Below are positions 19,826-20,940 of a stretch of 20,940 nucleotides of DNA, piece by piece. The notes below the pieces were generated by a model. That model searched no databases, was not told the DNA's origin, and worked only from the letters and a program-made list of their open reading frames with translations. The DNA comes from a virus: positions 1 to 20,940 of the IMG/VR virus record IMGVR_UViG_3300045781_000164. One strand, 5' to 3'. The position numbers were made by a program, and so were the translations under genes. How positions within the stretch are numbered: position 1 is the first letter of the stretch; each line of letters opens with the position of its first letter.

Positions 19826-20940
19826 ATGGCGCAGGCGGAACCTCATCGGATCGTGATCGTCGGCGGCGGGGCCGGCGGGTTGGAGCTGGCGACGCAGCTT
19901 GGCGATACGCTCGGCAAGGCGGGCCGCGCCACGGTCACGTTGGTGGACAGGAGCCGCACCCATGTCTGGAAGCCCCTGCTGCACTCCGTCGCCGCCGGCA
20001 GCCTGCGCCGCTCGCAGCACGAGTTGAACTATCTCGCGCAGGCGCACTGGCACAAATTCCGCTTTCGGCTCGGCGAGATGGCCGGGCTCGACCGGGCGGG
20101 ACGCAAAATCGCCCTCGCGGCGCTGCATGACGAGGAGGGGCGCGAGATCTCCCCGCCCTCCTGGCTGCCTTACGATACGCTCGTGGTCGCGGTCGGCAGC
20201 GTCACCAACGATTTCGGCACGCCTGGGGCGGCGCAGTTCGCAGTCCCGCTGGAGACGCCGGAGCAGGCGGGCCGCTTCAACCGCCGCCTCGTCAACGCGT
20301 GCCTGAGGGCGCAGACGCAGGCCGAGCCGATCTCGCCCGGCCAGTTGCACGTCGCCATCATCGGCGCCGGCGCGACCGGGACCGAGCTTGCGGCGGAACT
20401 GCATCACACCGCGCGCGAACTCATCGCCTATGGCCTCGACCGCATCGATCCCGAACACGATCTCAAGATCGTGCTCATCGAGGCGGCCGACCGCATCCTG
20501 CCGGCGCTGCCGCAACGCATCTCGGCCGCAACACAGCGATTGCTCGAAGAGATCGGCGTCGAGGTCAGGACGGGGGCGCGGGTCGCCGCGGTGCGCGAGG
20601 ACGGCGTCGCGCTGGCGGACGGGGATTTCGTGCCGAGCGACCTCGTGGTCTGGGCGGCCGGGGTCAAGGCGCCCGCCTTTCTCGCCGAGATCGACGGGCT
20701 GGAGACGAACCGCATCAATCAGCTCATCGTGCGCCCGACGCTGCAGGCAACGCGCGACGACCATGTGTTCGCCATCGGCGACTGCGCCTCCTGCGCACGG
20801 CCGGGCTATCCGCAGCCGGTGCCTCCGCGGGCGCAATCGGCGCATCAGATGGCGGAATTCATGCTCGGCCAAATCGACAATATTCTGGCCGGGCGGCCGC
20901 TGAAGGACTTCGTCTACCGCGATTTCGGCTCGCTGGTTTC
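19826..20940 (+). CDS. ndh: Type II NADH dehydrogenase (NAD(P)/FAD-dependent oxidoreductase), 3' end outside window
   Basis: The ATG at 19826 opens a frame of 371 codons that runs off the right edge; family members have about 430 residues. The product oxidises NADH and passes electrons to quinone at the membrane surface without pumping protons. The N-terminal FAD-binding motif IVIVGGGAGGLELA is at 9-22 and the second dinucleotide-binding motif VAIIGAGATGTELAAEL at 176-192. The ATG motif before it (VVAVGS) is near 120-125, and the late FAD-contacting VFAIGDCAS is at 314-322. All are intact. There is no strong ribosome site, only a G-rich run. It is chromosomal, on the outer side of the tRNA attachment site. 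Confidence 0.93.
   Translation, partial: MAQAEPHRIVIVGGGAGGLELATQLGDTLGKAGRATVTLVDRSRTHVWKPLLHSVAAGSLRRSQHELNYLAQAHWHKFRFRLGEMAGLDRAGRKIALAALHDEEGREISPPSWLPYDTLVVAVGSVTNDFGTPGAAQFAVPLETPEQAGRFNRRLVNACLRAQTQAEPISPGQLHVAIIGAGATGTELAAELHHTARELIAYGLDRIDPEHDLKIVLIEAADRILPALPQRISAATQRLLEEIGVEVRTGARVAAVREDGVALADGDFVPSDLVVWAAGVKAPAFLAEIDGLETNRINQLIVRPTLQATRDDHVFAIGDCASCARPGYPQPVPPRAQSAHQMAEFMLGQIDNILAGRPLKDFVYRDFGSLV

Noticed and set aside
19778-20872. 364-codon minus-strand frame
   Set aside because: Antisense to ndh, whose FAD and NADH motifs are intact.
1-20940. CRISPR array or toxin-antitoxin pair
   Set aside because: No regularly spaced direct repeats of CRISPR length were seen, and no adjacent small gene pair with a recognised toxin was found.

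Overview
The window looks like the right-hand part of an integrated phage (prophage or phage-derived island) in a high-GC alphaproteobacterium, probably of the order Hyphomicrobiales (Rhizobiales). The order is inferred from GC content, Shine-Dalgarno style and the small flanking genes; I cannot name a genus from sequence alone. The element's right end is a 45-nt 3' fragment of a tRNA-Arg(CCT) gene at 19504-19548. It is followed by chromosomal DNA carrying a type II NADH dehydrogenase gene (19826 onward, cut by the window edge). The intact tRNA, the integrase and the other element end would lie beyond the left edge.

From about 12957 down to position 1, every gene is on the minus strand. They are tightly packed, with ATGA, GTGA, TAATG and TGATG overlaps and AAGGAGG-type ribosome sites. 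In order of transcription they are: a small membrane ORF, DUF3310, ThyX, two unknown proteins, a tiny membrane protein, a GNAT, a small XRE regulator, a DUF5983-like protein, a short gene broken by an in-frame TAA, a stand-alone RapZ C-terminal domain, a dCTP deaminase-like gene that also carries an in-frame TAA near its start, DUF488, two tandem DUF2156/FemAB-like acyltransferases, a second GNAT, a DruA-like (DUF4338) protein, a ParB-like protein, a TerS candidate, TerL and three unknown small genes. The layout is nucleotide metabolism, then a block of transferases, then DNA packaging.

A 14-bp near-palindrome, consensus TGCAGYTANCTKCA read on the coding (minus) strand, occurs at least eleven times. 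Most copies sit at a gene junction just upstream of the next start. All copies have the same polarity, with a pyrimidine at position 6. Two copies lie against TTGACC-type promoters. This looks like an operator or stoperator system of the phage.

From 13 to 19.2 kb the DNA is less dense. It holds a minus-strand terminator, an unknown membrane protein, a small gene, an IS1634-family insertion sequence (14.5-16.3 kb), several small hypothetical genes, a plus-strand terminator, about 1.2 kb with no gene I can defend, and a frameshifted gene next to the attachment site that has its own promoter and operator. The strongest candidates for something new are the repeated operator family and the transferase/DruA/ParB block next to the terminase.
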